The position numbers and the translations under genes are program-made. From contig VHDF01000045.1 in assembly GCA_016871495.1 (NCBI GenBank), positions 1 to 34,482 on the forward strand: a stretch of 34,482 nt of DNA. The letters run 5' to 3'. Positions 23,681 through 32,019 of this stretch are shown one piece after another. Below the pieces are notes generated by a model, which was not told where the DNA came from, did no database searches, and saw nothing but the letters and a program-made list of their open reading frames with translations. The DNA comes from Verrucomicrobiota bacterium. Lineage in GTDB: Bacteria; Verrucomicrobiota; Verrucomicrobiia; Limisphaerales; VHDF01. Positions within the stretch are counted from its first letter, which is position 1. Each line of letters starts with the position of its first letter.

Positions 23681-24576
23681 TTGGTTCCATGCTCCTTCTT
23701 GAAAAGTTCCCCCCGCAGCTTGGCCTTGATGGCACGCCCGAGATCGTAGAGGCCGCCCTGACCCGCGCCTCCGCGCAGGAGCGTCTTGAACCCGGATGGG
23801 TCGCGTCGCTGCGCCTCGAGCGACAAGGCATCCTGGACGGCCTCAAGCTTTTGCTCGAAGACTGCCGTCCACGAGTCAGGCGTGAACTGAGGGGCGTGTT
23901 CTCGACGCACCTCCACGGGTTCGCCAAAACGGACGAGGATTTCCGGCAGTCTTTCCTCCCAGAAGACGAACTCCATCGCCATCGGGACAAATTCCGCGCG
24001 CTCCACCCGGGCGGCCAGATGCCCGAGACCAGATTGAAACTTCACTGGCCGTTCACGCACGTCGGCAAAGCAGCTCTGTGGGGTGACGGCCAGCAAGTGT
24101 TCTGGCGACTGCAGGATGGCCTGGCTCGTCCGAAGGAACTGAACCGCACCGCGACGAGTGCCCTGCTCCACGCCGAAGAAGCCGAGCTTCGCGAACATCC
24201 CGTAGCGCGCGAGCATGGCGGCGTCGATGGGCGCGAAGAGTTGGCGTTCGGGGAAGAAGATGTCCTTCATCACCAGGCCCACCAGCGGATCCCACCATGA
24301 GGCGTGGTTCGTATAGACGACAAGCGGATGACCGGCGGCGTCAGGCGGCAATCCATGGATCGAAACCCGCAGCGAGTGAAAATGCCGGCGAATGTAGCGG
24401 CGGCAATACCAGATGAACCATCGGAGGAGAACCGGAGAAATCGGCGGCCGAGTCGAGGTTTGCGGCAGGCCCCTTCCGCGGTCCATCGCCTCGGAAGTGC
24501 CTCGCACTTCCAAAGCGCCAGCGGACTGGCGGAGTCCAAGACCCGGCGGCAGCGGGCTGGTTTTGGCGGCGTTCAC
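23677..24576 (-). CDS. PlsC-type acyltransferase, CrtO-like
   Basis: 299 residues from GTG 24576, 15 bases after the previous stop; an ATG at 24486 would give 269 residues and excludes a stretch encoded by a palindromic repeat, so the shorter form may be the true one. The acyltransferase box NHASWWDPL is intact (H91, D96 in the long form). FFGVEQGTRRGAVQFLR and TPQSCFADVRERPVKF resemble the later substrate-binding blocks, with Ser in TPQS where Gly is common. In the C30 carotenoid pathway a CrtO-type enzyme adds a fatty acyl chain to the sugar of the glycosyl carotenoid ester. Position beside the GT2 gene supports this, although a phospholipid acyltransferase cannot be excluded. Confidence 0.75.
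   Translation of the reverse strand: MNAAKTSPLPPGLGLRQSAGALEVRGTSEAMDRGRGLPQTSTRPPISPVLLRWFIWYCRRYIRRHFHSLRVSIHGLPPDAAGHPLVVYTNHASWWDPLVGLVMKDIFFPERQLFAPIDAAMLARYGMFAKLGFFGVEQGTRRGAVQFLRTSQAILQSPEHLLAVTPQSCFADVRERPVKFQSGLGHLAARVERAEFVPMAMEFVFWEERLPEILVRFGEPVEVRREHAPQFTPDSWTAVFEQKLEAVQDALSLEAQRRDPSGFKTLLRGGAGQGGLYDLGRAIKAKLRGELFKKEHGTK
24491..24535. repeat. Palindromic repeat at start of acyltransferase gene
   Basis: Two adjacent inverted repeats, GGAAGTGC-CTC-GCACTTCC and CGCCAG-CGGA-CTGGCG. They resemble REP-type units. If translation starts at GTG 24576, the unit encodes residues ~14-29 of the acyltransferase (QSAGALEVRGTSEA). Confidence 0.6.
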
Positions 24577-24591
24577 AGGTTCTTCAAGACT

Positions 24592-26172
24592 TCACACCCC
24601 GGCCAATTCATGGTGGGACGGCTGGGAGAGAGGCGTGTCGGCGCTCCGTCGCTCGGCCACGCCATCTTTGTCAAGGGTATCCGCGGCGATCCATCCGCTC
24701 ATCAGCACCATCGGCATGCCGGGTCCGGGATGCGCGGCGCCGCCTGCGAGATAGAGCCCCCGCAAGTCCGGTGAACGATTGCCCGGCTTGAAGGCCCCGA
24801 GGAACTTGCCGTGGCTTGCGAGGCCGTAGATGGCGCCGTCGAGAACGTGATAGCGATCGTGAATGTCCTGCGGAGTCAGCGTGCGTTCGAACACGATGCG
24901 CTCTTCGAGGTCCGGCATCTGGCCTGTGGTCTTGAGCTTCTCGAGGATCGTCTGGCGATAGGCCGGCAGCATTTTCTTCCAGTCGTGATGCGGCCGCAGA
25001 TACGGCGTGTGCACAAGCACGTAGAGCGCTTCACCGCCTGCCGGCGCGGTCGCAGGTTCGCTGCAGGTGGTCGCGGCGAGATAACACGTCGGGTCCGGAG
25101 CGGGCTCGCCCTTGTTGTAAATCCAGTCGAACTCCTCATGCGGATCGCGGCTGAAAACGAAATCGTGATGCGCAAGATGGTCGTAACGCTTCTTCAAGCC
25201 GAGGTAGAGGACCACGCCTGAACACGCGGCTTCATAGTTGCGACGCTTTTCGAACTTCCGGCCAACGTCACCGTTGATGAGTTCGCGGTGGGTGCGCACG
25301 GCGTCGCAGTTCGACACGATGGCCCGGAGCGGAATCTCTTCGCCGTGATTCGTGCGCACGCCGGTAACGCCGCCGGCCTGCGTCAGAATCTTCGTGATGT
25401 AGGTATTCGTGTGAATCTCGACGCCGAGTTCACGCGCGAGTTTCTCCAACGCGACCGGCACCGCGCGAGTGCCGCCCATCGGGTACCAAATGCCTTCGTC
25501 CGTCTGCATGTGGGCGATGCCGCAGAGGATGGCGGGCGAGCCGTAGGGCGAGGAGCCGACGTATTGCGTGAAGTGATCCATCATCTGGGCCACACGATCG
25601 TCGGGGGTAAAGGAACGAACGGAACCGGCCACGCTGCGGCCCATGCGCATCGAGAGCACGTCACTGAGCACGGACGGATCGAACGCGGTCTTGAAATCGA
25701 ACATGTCACGCAGGCCGCCAATGGGTTTGTAGAAGAAGAAACGCTGCGAAATGTCGTTGAGGCGCTCGCTCCACTTGAGGAAGTCGAGATAACTCTGGCC
25801 GGAGTTCGTGCCGGGAGCGAAGCGTTCGAGCTCACCCGTCATCTGCTCCGGGTTCTGCATCAGATTCAGCACCGACCCGTCCTGGAAGAAGCACCGCCAC
25901 TGCGGATCGAGCCGCACCATGTCGAGGTAATCCTCCATCTTGCGATCCGCCTCGGCGAAGATGCGGCGCAGCACAGAGGGAATCGTGACGATGGTCGGAC
26001 CCATGTCGAAGCGAAATCCGGCGCCTTCGAGTTGCGCCGCCTTGCCGCCGAGCCATTCGTTGCGTTCAAAGAGGACGACCTTGTAGCCGCGGGCCGCGAG
26101 CACGCAGGCCGAGGCGAGGCCGGCCAGTCCGGCGCCAATGACGCCAATGCGGTCTTGAGAGGAGTTTTTCAT
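24592..26172 (-). CDS. crtP: CrtP-like carotenoid oxygenase/desaturase (CrtI family)
   Basis: 526 residues. Rossmann FAD motif IGVIGAGLAGLASACVLA at the N-terminus, followed by WLGGKAAQLEGAGFRFDMGP, the typical start of carotenoid desaturase-type flavoproteins. The C-terminal FAD block is GGAAHPGPGMPMVLMSG. CrtP (CrtNb) enzymes oxidise terminal methyls of C30 carotenoids such as diaponeurosporene to aldehydes, and the next enzyme in the operon is an aldehyde dehydrogenase. Which of the two CrtI-family genes here desaturates and which oxidises is inferred from the C-terminal block; swap is possible. ATG 26172 overlaps the stop of the aldehyde dehydrogenase gene by 4 bases. Confidence 0.72.
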   Translation of the reverse strand: MKNSSQDRIGVIGAGLAGLASACVLAARGYKVVLFERNEWLGGKAAQLEGAGFRFDMGPTIVTIPSVLRRIFAEADRKMEDYLDMVRLDPQWRCFFQDGSVLNLMQNPEQMTGELERFAPGTNSGQSYLDFLKWSERLNDISQRFFFYKPIGGLRDMFDFKTAFDPSVLSDVLSMRMGRSVAGSVRSFTPDDRVAQMMDHFTQYVGSSPYGSPAILCGIAHMQTDEGIWYPMGGTRAVPVALEKLARELGVEIHTNTYITKILTQAGGVTGVRTNHGEEIPLRAIVSNCDAVRTHRELINGDVGRKFEKRRNYEAACSGVVLYLGLKKRYDHLAHHDFVFSRDPHEEFDWIYNKGEPAPDPTCYLAATTCSEPATAPAGGEALYVLVHTPYLRPHHDWKKMLPAYRQTILEKLKTTGQMPDLEERIVFERTLTPQDIHDRYHVLDGAIYGLASHGKFLGAFKPGNRSPDLRGLYLAGGAAHPGPGMPMVLMSGWIAADTLDKDGVAERRSADTPLSQPSHHELAGV

Positions 26173-27689
26173 AGATTCGATTGCTTGGATGTTTTGGTGC
26201 GGCGGGAAAGTGAACGGAAAAGCGCAACCAGGGCGCGGGCGCGTTGAAGGAGGCTGCGTCCGTGGGTCAAGCCGAGGTAAGCCTGGAACATCGCCCCGTC
26301 CTGGGGATTCGGCGGCTCGAACGCCGGACGAAACTGACCGCGGTTGACGGTGATCACTTTGGACGCGGTCAGCTCGAGCAAGCCCTCCGCGCCGCGCGTC
26401 ACCCCGAAGCCGCTGCGCTTGCGTCCGCCGAACGGGAGGTGGGCATCGGCGGTAGGAACGATGAGATCGTTGACGCTGACCACGCCTGCGTGAAGGCGCG
26501 CGGCGAGTTCGCGCGAGGCGGCGTGGTCACGGGAGAAAACGCTGGCACCGAGGGCGAACGGGGATTCATGGGCCCTCGTCACGGCTTCGTCGTCGCTGGC
26601 GACTGTGGACACAATCAGCACAGGCGCGAACAAATCTTCCCGCAGAAGTCGGCTGCCCGGGGTTGCGCCACCGAGCACCACCGGGGCGAGAACGCTGCCG
26701 TCATGGTGCAGACCGCCCGCAATGAAATGAACGCCGGCAGCCAGCGCTTCTTCAAGCACGGGTCGCACGCTCGCGGAAAGGAGAGGCTCGAGCCGGAGCG
26801 AAAGCTCGATGGGAAAGGCGCGGGCCAGCCGGCCTTCGAGTTCGGTGGCGATGGAGCGATGGACGAAGACGCGCTTGGGCGCCATGCAAGTCGCGCCGGC
26901 ATTAAGCGTGAGGCCGAAAACGAGGGCTTTCGTCACCAGATCGAGATCCGCGTCGGCGCGAACCACGACCGCATCCGAGCCGCTGAGTTCCATCGTCGCG
27001 GGAATGAGATGCGGAGCGAGTTGCTGGAGAATTGTTTCGCCAGTGGCGGCGCTGCCCGTGAAGAGCACCTTGTCGGGACGGGCCTCGATGGCCGCGCGGG
27101 CAGCGGCGGCGGATTCGGGCAGCAGCGAGACGAGCTGGGCGGGGAACCCGGCGCGAACGATGAGTTCGATCAACGCCAGGGCGGCTCCGCTCCCCCCCAC
27201 CCCGGGCTTGAGCAGGACGGCATTGCCGGCAACGAGGGACTGAATCAGCTGCACGCCCGGCAACAGGAGCGGATAATTACCAGGGCCAATGATGAGGACG
27301 ACGCCGAGGGGTTCGCGATGAATCTCACGCCGGACGCCGGCAAGCCAGAGAGGCAATTCGCGGCGGCCCAGGCTTCGTTTGGCCAGGATGGACGCCGCAT
27401 GGCGTTCGAGGAAACGACAGGCCTCGGCCAGGGGGAGCACTTCGGCGGTGAGTGACTCGAGCGCGGGCCGCTGGCGGGCGGAAGCGGAGGCTTCGGCGAG
27501 TGTAGAAGCGTGGTCGGCAATCAAGTGACGGAGTTCCCGAACGCGGTCAAGCCGTTCTGTGAGCGGCGTATCGGCCCATCGCGTTTGTGCGACGCGCGCC
27601 GCTGAGAGAGCAGCAGGAATGGACGCCATCTCCACCCGCGCGAGACTCACGGCGAGGCCGGCGGAAGCGTTGTGGGTCACCATGTTCAC
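26169..27689 (-). CDS. aldH: Aldehyde dehydrogenase, carotenoid aldehyde type
   Basis: 506 residues, complete ALDH fold. Catalytic Cys 268 (NAGATCMAPKRV), general base Glu 234 (MELSGSD), Asn 138 (IIGPGNYP) and the NAD-site Lys 161 (VLLKPG) are all visible, as is the C-terminal PFGGRKRSGFG. In staphyloxanthin and related pathways AldH/CrtNc oxidises 4,4'-diaponeurosporen-al to the acid, which is then glycosylated. Lying between the two CrtI-family genes with 4-base overlaps at both ends, it is very likely the enzyme for that step. Cytoplasmic, membrane-associated substrate. Confidence 0.88.
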   Translation of the reverse strand: MNMVTHNASAGLAVSLARVEMASIPAALSAARVAQTRWADTPLTERLDRVRELRHLIADHASTLAEASASARQRPALESLTAEVLPLAEACRFLERHAASILAKRSLGRRELPLWLAGVRREIHREPLGVVLIIGPGNYPLLLPGVQLIQSLVAGNAVLLKPGVGGSGAALALIELIVRAGFPAQLVSLLPESAAAARAAIEARPDKVLFTGSAATGETILQQLAPHLIPATMELSGSDAVVVRADADLDLVTKALVFGLTLNAGATCMAPKRVFVHRSIATELEGRLARAFPIELSLRLEPLLSASVRPVLEEALAAGVHFIAGGLHHDGSVLAPVVLGGATPGSRLLREDLFAPVLIVSTVASDDEAVTRAHESPFALGASVFSRDHAASRELAARLHAGVVSVNDLIVPTADAHLPFGGRKRSGFGVTRGAEGLLELTASKVITVNRGQFRPAFEPPNPQDGAMFQAYLGLTHGRSLLQRARALVALFRSLSRRTKTSKQSNL

Positions 27690-29281
27690 GAGGTGGGTCC
27701 GGAATGGAGTCCCAACCTGTTCCCCATTGCGGCGAAGATGCCGGTCTTCTCCTGAGAAACCGCCGGTCGCTCGTCGGGTCGGACGGAGGTGAGAGGCTCG
27801 GAGGGAAGGCCGAACTCCTCGAGCAGAAGGCGCGAGCTGATGCGGGCGCTCTCAAAGATGACCGGCAAACCGCTGCCGGGATGCGTGCCACCGCCGACGA
27901 GATACATGCCGTCGAGATCCTCAAATCGATTGTGCGGGCGCAGGTGCAGCATCTGGTCGAGCGAATGCGCGAGGTTGAAGGTCGCGCCGCGATAGATTTC
28001 GTAACGCGAATCCCAGTCCGCCGGCGTGATGACGCGCTCGTAGCGGACGCTCTTCTCGATGTCGCCGTAGCCGGCTTGCGCGATTTTATCGAACAGGAGT
28101 CTTCGGAAGCGTGAACGTTCCTTGGTCCAGTCGATGTTGGGATGCTGATGGGACACCGGGGAGAGAACGTAGAGCGCGCTATGGCCCTTGGGCGCGAGCG
28201 TGGGGTCCGTGACGCAGGCGTTTTGGACGTAGAAGCTCGGGTCCTCGCTGAGAACGTGTTTGTTCTCAATGTCGTCCAGATTCTTTTCGTAATCGCCGGC
28301 GATGTGGATCGTGTGATGCGGCAGATCGAAGGTGCCTTCGACGCCGAGGTACATCATGAAGGTCGAGCAGGAGTATTTTTTCCTGGCCAGCTTCTTGTTG
28401 GTCCACTTGCGGCGCAGGTGGTCGGGCACCATGCGCTCCATGGCGCGGGCGAAGTCGGCGTTGACGACCACGGCGTCCGCGCGATGGATACCCTCACGGG
28501 TGCGGACGCCCACGGCCCGGCGACCGGTGAAGAGGATTTCTTCGACCGGCTCGTTGAGACAAATCTCCACCCCGAGGCGTTGCGCGACACGGGCCATCGC
28601 GGCGGTGATGGCCGCGCACCCGCCGATCGGGTGGAACACGCCGTATTCGTATTCGAGAAAGCTGAGGATGCTGAACAGGCTCGGGCAGCGAAACGGCGAC
28701 ATGCCCAGGTATTTCGACTGGAAACAAAACGCGAGCCGCACACGCTCATCCTTGAAGAAACGCTTGAGATAGGTGTCCACCGACTGATGCGGACGCAGCA
28801 TCGGCAGCATTTTCAGCAGCCGCATCTGCACCAGGTCCTGCCAGCCGAGGAAGGGCGTTTCGAGGCACGGCTCCATGGCGGCGAGCTTGGTCCGGTTCTC
28901 GTTCAGGAAGCGCCGGAAGCCGGGCGCATCAGCGGGAGAGAGAGCAGCAATCTGTTTCTCCATGTTGGCGACGTTGGGCGTGCAATCGAGCCTCCCGCCG
29001 CGGCCAAATTGAATGCGATACTGCGGATCGAGCCGTTCCATCGGCACCTCGTCCCGCAGGCTGGTGCCGGCGGCGCGGAAGATTTCGTCGAGCACGCGCG
29101 GGTAGAGGAAGAACGTCGGGCCAAGGTCGAATTTGTAGCCATCGGCCTCGATGCTGGACGTGCGCCCACCGATGACCGGGAGGCGCTCGAGAACTTTGAC
29201 TTTCACGCCAGCGGAAGCGAGAAGGATGGCGGAGGCGAGTCCTCCGGGGCCGGCGCCGATGATCAGGGTTTCTTTCGTCAT
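27686..29281 (-). CDS. crtN: CrtN-like squalene/dehydrosqualene desaturase (CrtI family)
   Basis: 531 residues. N-terminal FAD motif LIIGAGPGGLASAILLASAG, then PVIGGRTSSIEADGYKFDLGP; C-terminal block YLVGGGTHPGSGLPVIFES, as in CrtN/CrtI desaturases. Together with the neighbouring genes this fits C30 carotenoid formation, in which CrtN removes hydrogens from squalene or dehydrosqualene to give the coloured polyene. No squalene or dehydrosqualene synthase (crtM, hpnCDE) is in the window, so substrate must be supplied by genes elsewhere. Start ATG overlaps the preceding ORF stop (ATGA at 29278-29281). Confidence 0.78.
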   Translation of the reverse strand: MTKETLIIGAGPGGLASAILLASAGVKVKVLERLPVIGGRTSSIEADGYKFDLGPTFFLYPRVLDEIFRAAGTSLRDEVPMERLDPQYRIQFGRGGRLDCTPNVANMEKQIAALSPADAPGFRRFLNENRTKLAAMEPCLETPFLGWQDLVQMRLLKMLPMLRPHQSVDTYLKRFFKDERVRLAFCFQSKYLGMSPFRCPSLFSILSFLEYEYGVFHPIGGCAAITAAMARVAQRLGVEICLNEPVEEILFTGRRAVGVRTREGIHRADAVVVNADFARAMERMVPDHLRRKWTNKKLARKKYSCSTFMMYLGVEGTFDLPHHTIHIAGDYEKNLDDIENKHVLSEDPSFYVQNACVTDPTLAPKGHSALYVLSPVSHQHPNIDWTKERSRFRRLLFDKIAQAGYGDIEKSVRYERVITPADWDSRYEIYRGATFNLAHSLDQMLHLRPHNRFEDLDGMYLVGGGTHPGSGLPVIFESARISSRLLLEEFGLPSEPLTSVRPDERPAVSQEKTGIFAAMGNRLGLHSGPTS

Positions 29282-29556
29282 GCGAAGGGGAGTTCGTTTT
29301 GGGTCAGTGTGGATGCTGGGACGCGTTTGGTCGGAATCAAACCGGTGAAAAGACCGCGAGCGGCGGCGCGGGCAGAGTCCCAGCGGCCGCGCAGGCTGGA
29401 CGGGGCTTGGCGAATGCTGCTGTCAACCGCAGCCAAGCCGTCGAAAGGAAGGGCGCGCCTGACACACGTGGGAGTGGGTGGGATGGGGGCCGCTGTCTTG
29501 GGCAGAGGCGTGGCGACGACAGGCGCGACAAAGTCGATGATGCAAGAAAGGTGCAT
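29278..29556 (-). CDS. 92-residue ORF of unknown function
   Basis: Sits exactly in the gap between the SDR stop (29559) and crtN, with a 4-base overlap to crtN, so position argues that it is a gene. The sequence (MHLSCIIDFVAPVVATPLPK..., Pro/Ala/Arg-rich, no membrane helix) is not recognised and could be a fortuitous frame in high-GC DNA. Confidence 0.35.
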   Translation of the reverse strand: MHLSCIIDFVAPVVATPLPKTAAPIPPTPTCVRRALPFDGLAAVDSSIRQAPSSLRGRWDSARAAARGLFTGLIPTKRVPASTLTQNELPFA

Positions 29557-29558
29557 GA

Positions 29559-30325
29559 TCAGGCGGCAGCCGCGAGGCGCGGTTGCACGGAGGAAAGACC
29601 GCCATCCACGGCGATGACTTGGCCGGTGAGCCAGCTCTGTTCGGGGTCGAGCAGCCAGGCGACGGCACTGGCGACTTCGTGCGGCTCGCCGATGCGACCG
29701 AGCGGATGGAGCGCGGCGCTGGCTTTGAGCGAAGCTTCGTTCCGCGTCAGTGACTCGGTGAGCGGAGTGCGCGTAAGGCCGGGGGCCACGCAGTTAACGC
29801 GAATGTTGTAGCGGGCGTAAGTGGCGGCGGCCGATTGAGCAAGGCCGACGACGCCAGCTTTCGCAGCGGCGATCGCTTCGTGATTGATCATCCCGCGCTG
29901 GGCGACGGCGGAAGACATCAAGACGATGCTCCCACCGCCCGAACGCATCATGCGGGTGGCGGCGGCGCGGACCACGTGGAACGCGGTGCTGAGATTGGCG
30001 CTGAGGGTCTGGGACCATTCTGCGCTCGTCGTCAGGTGAGCAGGCTTGAGGAGAATGGAGCCGCAGCAGTTCACAACGCCCTCGAGGCGCGGCCCAATTT
30101 GTTGCATGAGGCGGAGAAGACATTCTCGACGGCTTCCGCGTCGGTGGCGTCGGCGGCCTCGGTGTGGGCGGTGAGTTCTTCGCCCAGAGCGACGAGGCGT
30201 TCCCGACCTCGGGCGCTGAGAGACACCTGCCACCCCGAGGCGGCCAAACGACGTGCCAGGGAGGAGCCGACACCGCCGGTCGCGCCGAAGATCAACGCAG
30301 TGTGAGCTGTGCGTGACTCAGTCAT
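29559..30325 (-). pseudogene. SDR-family reductase, frameshifted
   Basis: Two frames together encode one short-chain dehydrogenase. From ATG 30325: MTESRTAHTALIFGATGGVG (NAD(P) motif GxxxGxG), SGWQVSLSARGRERL, up to AEAVENVF at about 30120. From there the other frame continues: LRLMQQIGPRLEGVVNCCGS, LMSSAVAQRGMINHEAI, AAAKAGVVGL, VNCVAPGLTRTPL, TGQVIAVDGGLSS. A one-base loss near 30110-30130 explains it; the first frame stops at 30071. The Tyr of the YxxxK pair is Ile (INHEAIAAAK), so classical SDR catalysis was questionable before the frameshift. Its place in the carotenoid operon suggests a lost or dispensable reductive step. A sequencing error would give the same picture. Confidence 0.72.
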
Positions 30326-30521
30326 GGCTGCCGCGAGGGGCGAAGCGCTGCGAGTGGCTGTTGCTCGATGAAGGCTTGTTGAACACGTCGTCGCGGGTCG
30401 CAGGCTGTTGATCCTTCTTCGACTGGGCCTTCACCTGTTTGGAAGCTTCGAGGAGGCCGAGGAGGACGATTCCGCTCATGACGAGCCCGAAACAGAAGAT
30501 GGGGAAAAGGTAGTTGAACAT
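30318..30521 (-). CDS. Small single-helix membrane protein
   Basis: 67 residues: MFNYLFPIFCFGLVMSGIVL, one membrane helix, then a charged tail (KQVKAQSKKDQQPATRDDV). The stop overlaps the SDR ATG by 8 bases and the next gene upstream ends two bases away, so it is part of the operon. Function unknown; family not recognised. Confidence 0.6.
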   Translation of the reverse strand: MFNYLFPIFCFGLVMSGIVLLGLLEASKQVKAQSKKDQQPATRDDVFNKPSSSNSHSQRFAPRGSHD

Positions 30522-30522
30522 A

Positions 30523-30720
30523 TTAGTTTCTCCGGTTGTTGGTGGCCGTGGCGTGCGTGAGCAATGTCAGGCGGACTCCGACCCAAAGGATGAGGATGCT
30601 CGGTACCCAGAGGCCGACATAGACGCCGTAGTCCTGATTGACCAGGAACCACAGGGCGACGCTGGCGACGAAGCTGGCGAACGAGGCGAAGAGAAAGTAG
30701 TAATCGATTTTTTGGAACAT
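30523..30720 (-). CDS. Small two-helix membrane protein
   Basis: 65 residues: KIDYYFLFASFASFVASVAL and VYVGLWVPSILILWVGVRL are membrane helices, separated by the loop WFLVNQDYGV. I have a sense that this short protein is conserved in PVC bacteria, but cannot name a family. It lies 37 bases after the sigma-factor gene and before the other small protein, so the two may form a pair. Confidence 0.6.
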   Translation of the reverse strand: MFQKIDYYFLFASFASFVASVALWFLVNQDYGVYVGLWVPSILILWVGVRLTLLTHATATNNRRN

Positions 30721-30757
30721 AGATCGGGGCAGTTGAGGGTGGGTTGGGTGAAACGGA

Positions 30758-31783
30758 TCAGGCAGCGGTCGAAAAGAAGTCGCGCTCCTCGAGGAGGCGT
30801 CGGAGCCGGCTCAGCGCAACGTTTTGCAACTGGCGGATGCGTTCGCGGGTCAGGCGCATGATGGCCCCAATCTCCTCGAGCGTCTTCTCCACTCCACCTT
30901 CCAGGCCGAAGCGGAGCCGGATGATGGCGGCCTCGCGGGGAGGGAGTTTCGGGAGGACTTCCTTCAGCAATTCATAGGAATCTTCCTGGTCCAGGTTGAA
31001 CCCGGGCAGGGCGGCGTTTTCGTCGGGGACGACATCGGCGAGACGGCTGGAATCGTCGTCGCCGAGCGGCGCATCAATCGATGCCGGGCGGGCGGAAACG
31101 AGACGCAGCTCACCGATGCGATCGCAGGTGAGGCCGAGCTCGGCGGCGAGTTCCGTATCGGTGGCATCGCGGCCCAGTTCCTCGCGCAAGCGCATCTCCG
31201 CGCGGCCGAGGTGATAATTCTGGTCCACAACATGGACGGGCAGGCGGATCGTCTTGCCCTGGCTGGCGAGCGCGCGGCGGATGCTCTGGCGAATCCACAG
31301 CACGGCGTAGGTCGTGAGCTTGGCGCCTTTGCACGGGTCGAAGCGATCGACGGCCAGCATGAGTCCGATGTTCCCCTCGTTGATAAGATCCAATAGAGGC
31401 ATGCCAAGGTGCTCGTATTCGCGGGCGATTTTGATGACGAAACGAAGGTTGGCCCGAATCAACCAGTCGCGCGCAGCGCCGTCGCCGCGGCGGATGCGGG
31501 CGGCGAGTTCAATTTCCTGCGCGGGCGTGAGCAGCGGGACTTCGCCCACAGCACTCATGTAGAGGGCCAGTGCGTCGGGACGCCCCCGGTAGTCTGAGGA
31601 CAACGCTTCGCTTGAACGAACGGAAAACGTCCCGTTCGGAACATCCTCTGAATTGGCCCGCGGGCTTGAATCAGCGGCGAAGGCATCAGTCATCGCCGGG
31701 ACTCGATTGGCGGAGGCTCCGGCGCGCCGACGCTGCTGGCGGCAGTTTGTTCGGGGCGATTTGGTTTCGAGTGTAGCGGTCAT
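30758..31783 (-). CDS. Sigma-70 family RNA polymerase sigma factor
   Basis: 341 residues, the layout of a group 2 (RpoS/SigB-like primary-related) factor: region 1.2 (DALALYMSAVGEVPLLTPAQE), region 2 (LIRANLRFVIKIAREYEHLG, NEGNIGLMLAVDRFDP, KLTTYAVLWIRQSIRRAL), region 3, and region 4 with the -35-recognising helix-turn-helix (KTLEEIGAIMRLTRERIRQL, NVALSRLRRLL). The first ~65 residues are variable and lack region 1.1; a start at 31693 (MTDAFA) is possible. It is the first gene of the carotenoid operon, with 37 bases to the next, so it probably directs this operon or a stress regulon that includes it. Light or oxidative-stress control is inferred from analogy. Confidence 0.9.
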   Translation of the reverse strand: MTATLETKSPRTNCRQQRRRAGASANRVPAMTDAFAADSSPRANSEDVPNGTFSVRSSEALSSDYRGRPDALALYMSAVGEVPLLTPAQEIELAARIRRGDGAARDWLIRANLRFVIKIAREYEHLGMPLLDLINEGNIGLMLAVDRFDPCKGAKLTTYAVLWIRQSIRRALASQGKTIRLPVHVVDQNYHLGRAEMRLREELGRDATDTELAAELGLTCDRIGELRLVSARPASIDAPLGDDDSSRLADVVPDENAALPGFNLDQEDSYELLKEVLPKLPPREAAIIRLRFGLEGGVEKTLEEIGAIMRLTRERIRQLQNVALSRLRRLLEERDFFSTAA

Positions 31784-31857
31784 GATGATATGAGTGAGAG
31801 GTTGCGTTTCGCTGGCTGGAGTGGAGAGCGCCGGGCTCTCCCACCAGCGTGGGGTTC

Positions 31858-32019
31858 TCAGTTGGGCAGCACCACGGTATCGATGACGTGAATGACGCCG
31901 TTGCCGGAAGCGACGGCCACAATGTCCTTCGCCTTTTCGTCGCGCTCAGCGCGAGCCACACCCAGGACAAAGGACGAGGGGATGATGGCAGTGAGGGTGA
32001 GGATGCGGGTGGTTTTCAT
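31858..32019 (-). pseudogene. Fasciclin-domain protein, internally deleted
   Basis: 53 residues. The signal peptide (MKTTRILTLTAIIPSSFVLG) and the final strand of a fasciclin domain (NGVIHVIDTVVLPN) are both present, but the ~100 residues that normally lie between are gone, and the frame is kept (AKDIVAVASGNGVIHV). FAS1 domains need that core to fold. The ATG choice at 32019 follows the signal peptide; upstream codons are not coding. Fasciclin proteins are exported adhesive or matrix-type proteins, sometimes found near carotenoid and sigma genes. Confidence 0.62.

Noticed and set aside
25288-29617. Long plus-strand frames opposite the crt genes
   Set aside because: Antisense to crtP, aldH and crtN, all of which have intact family motifs on the minus strand.
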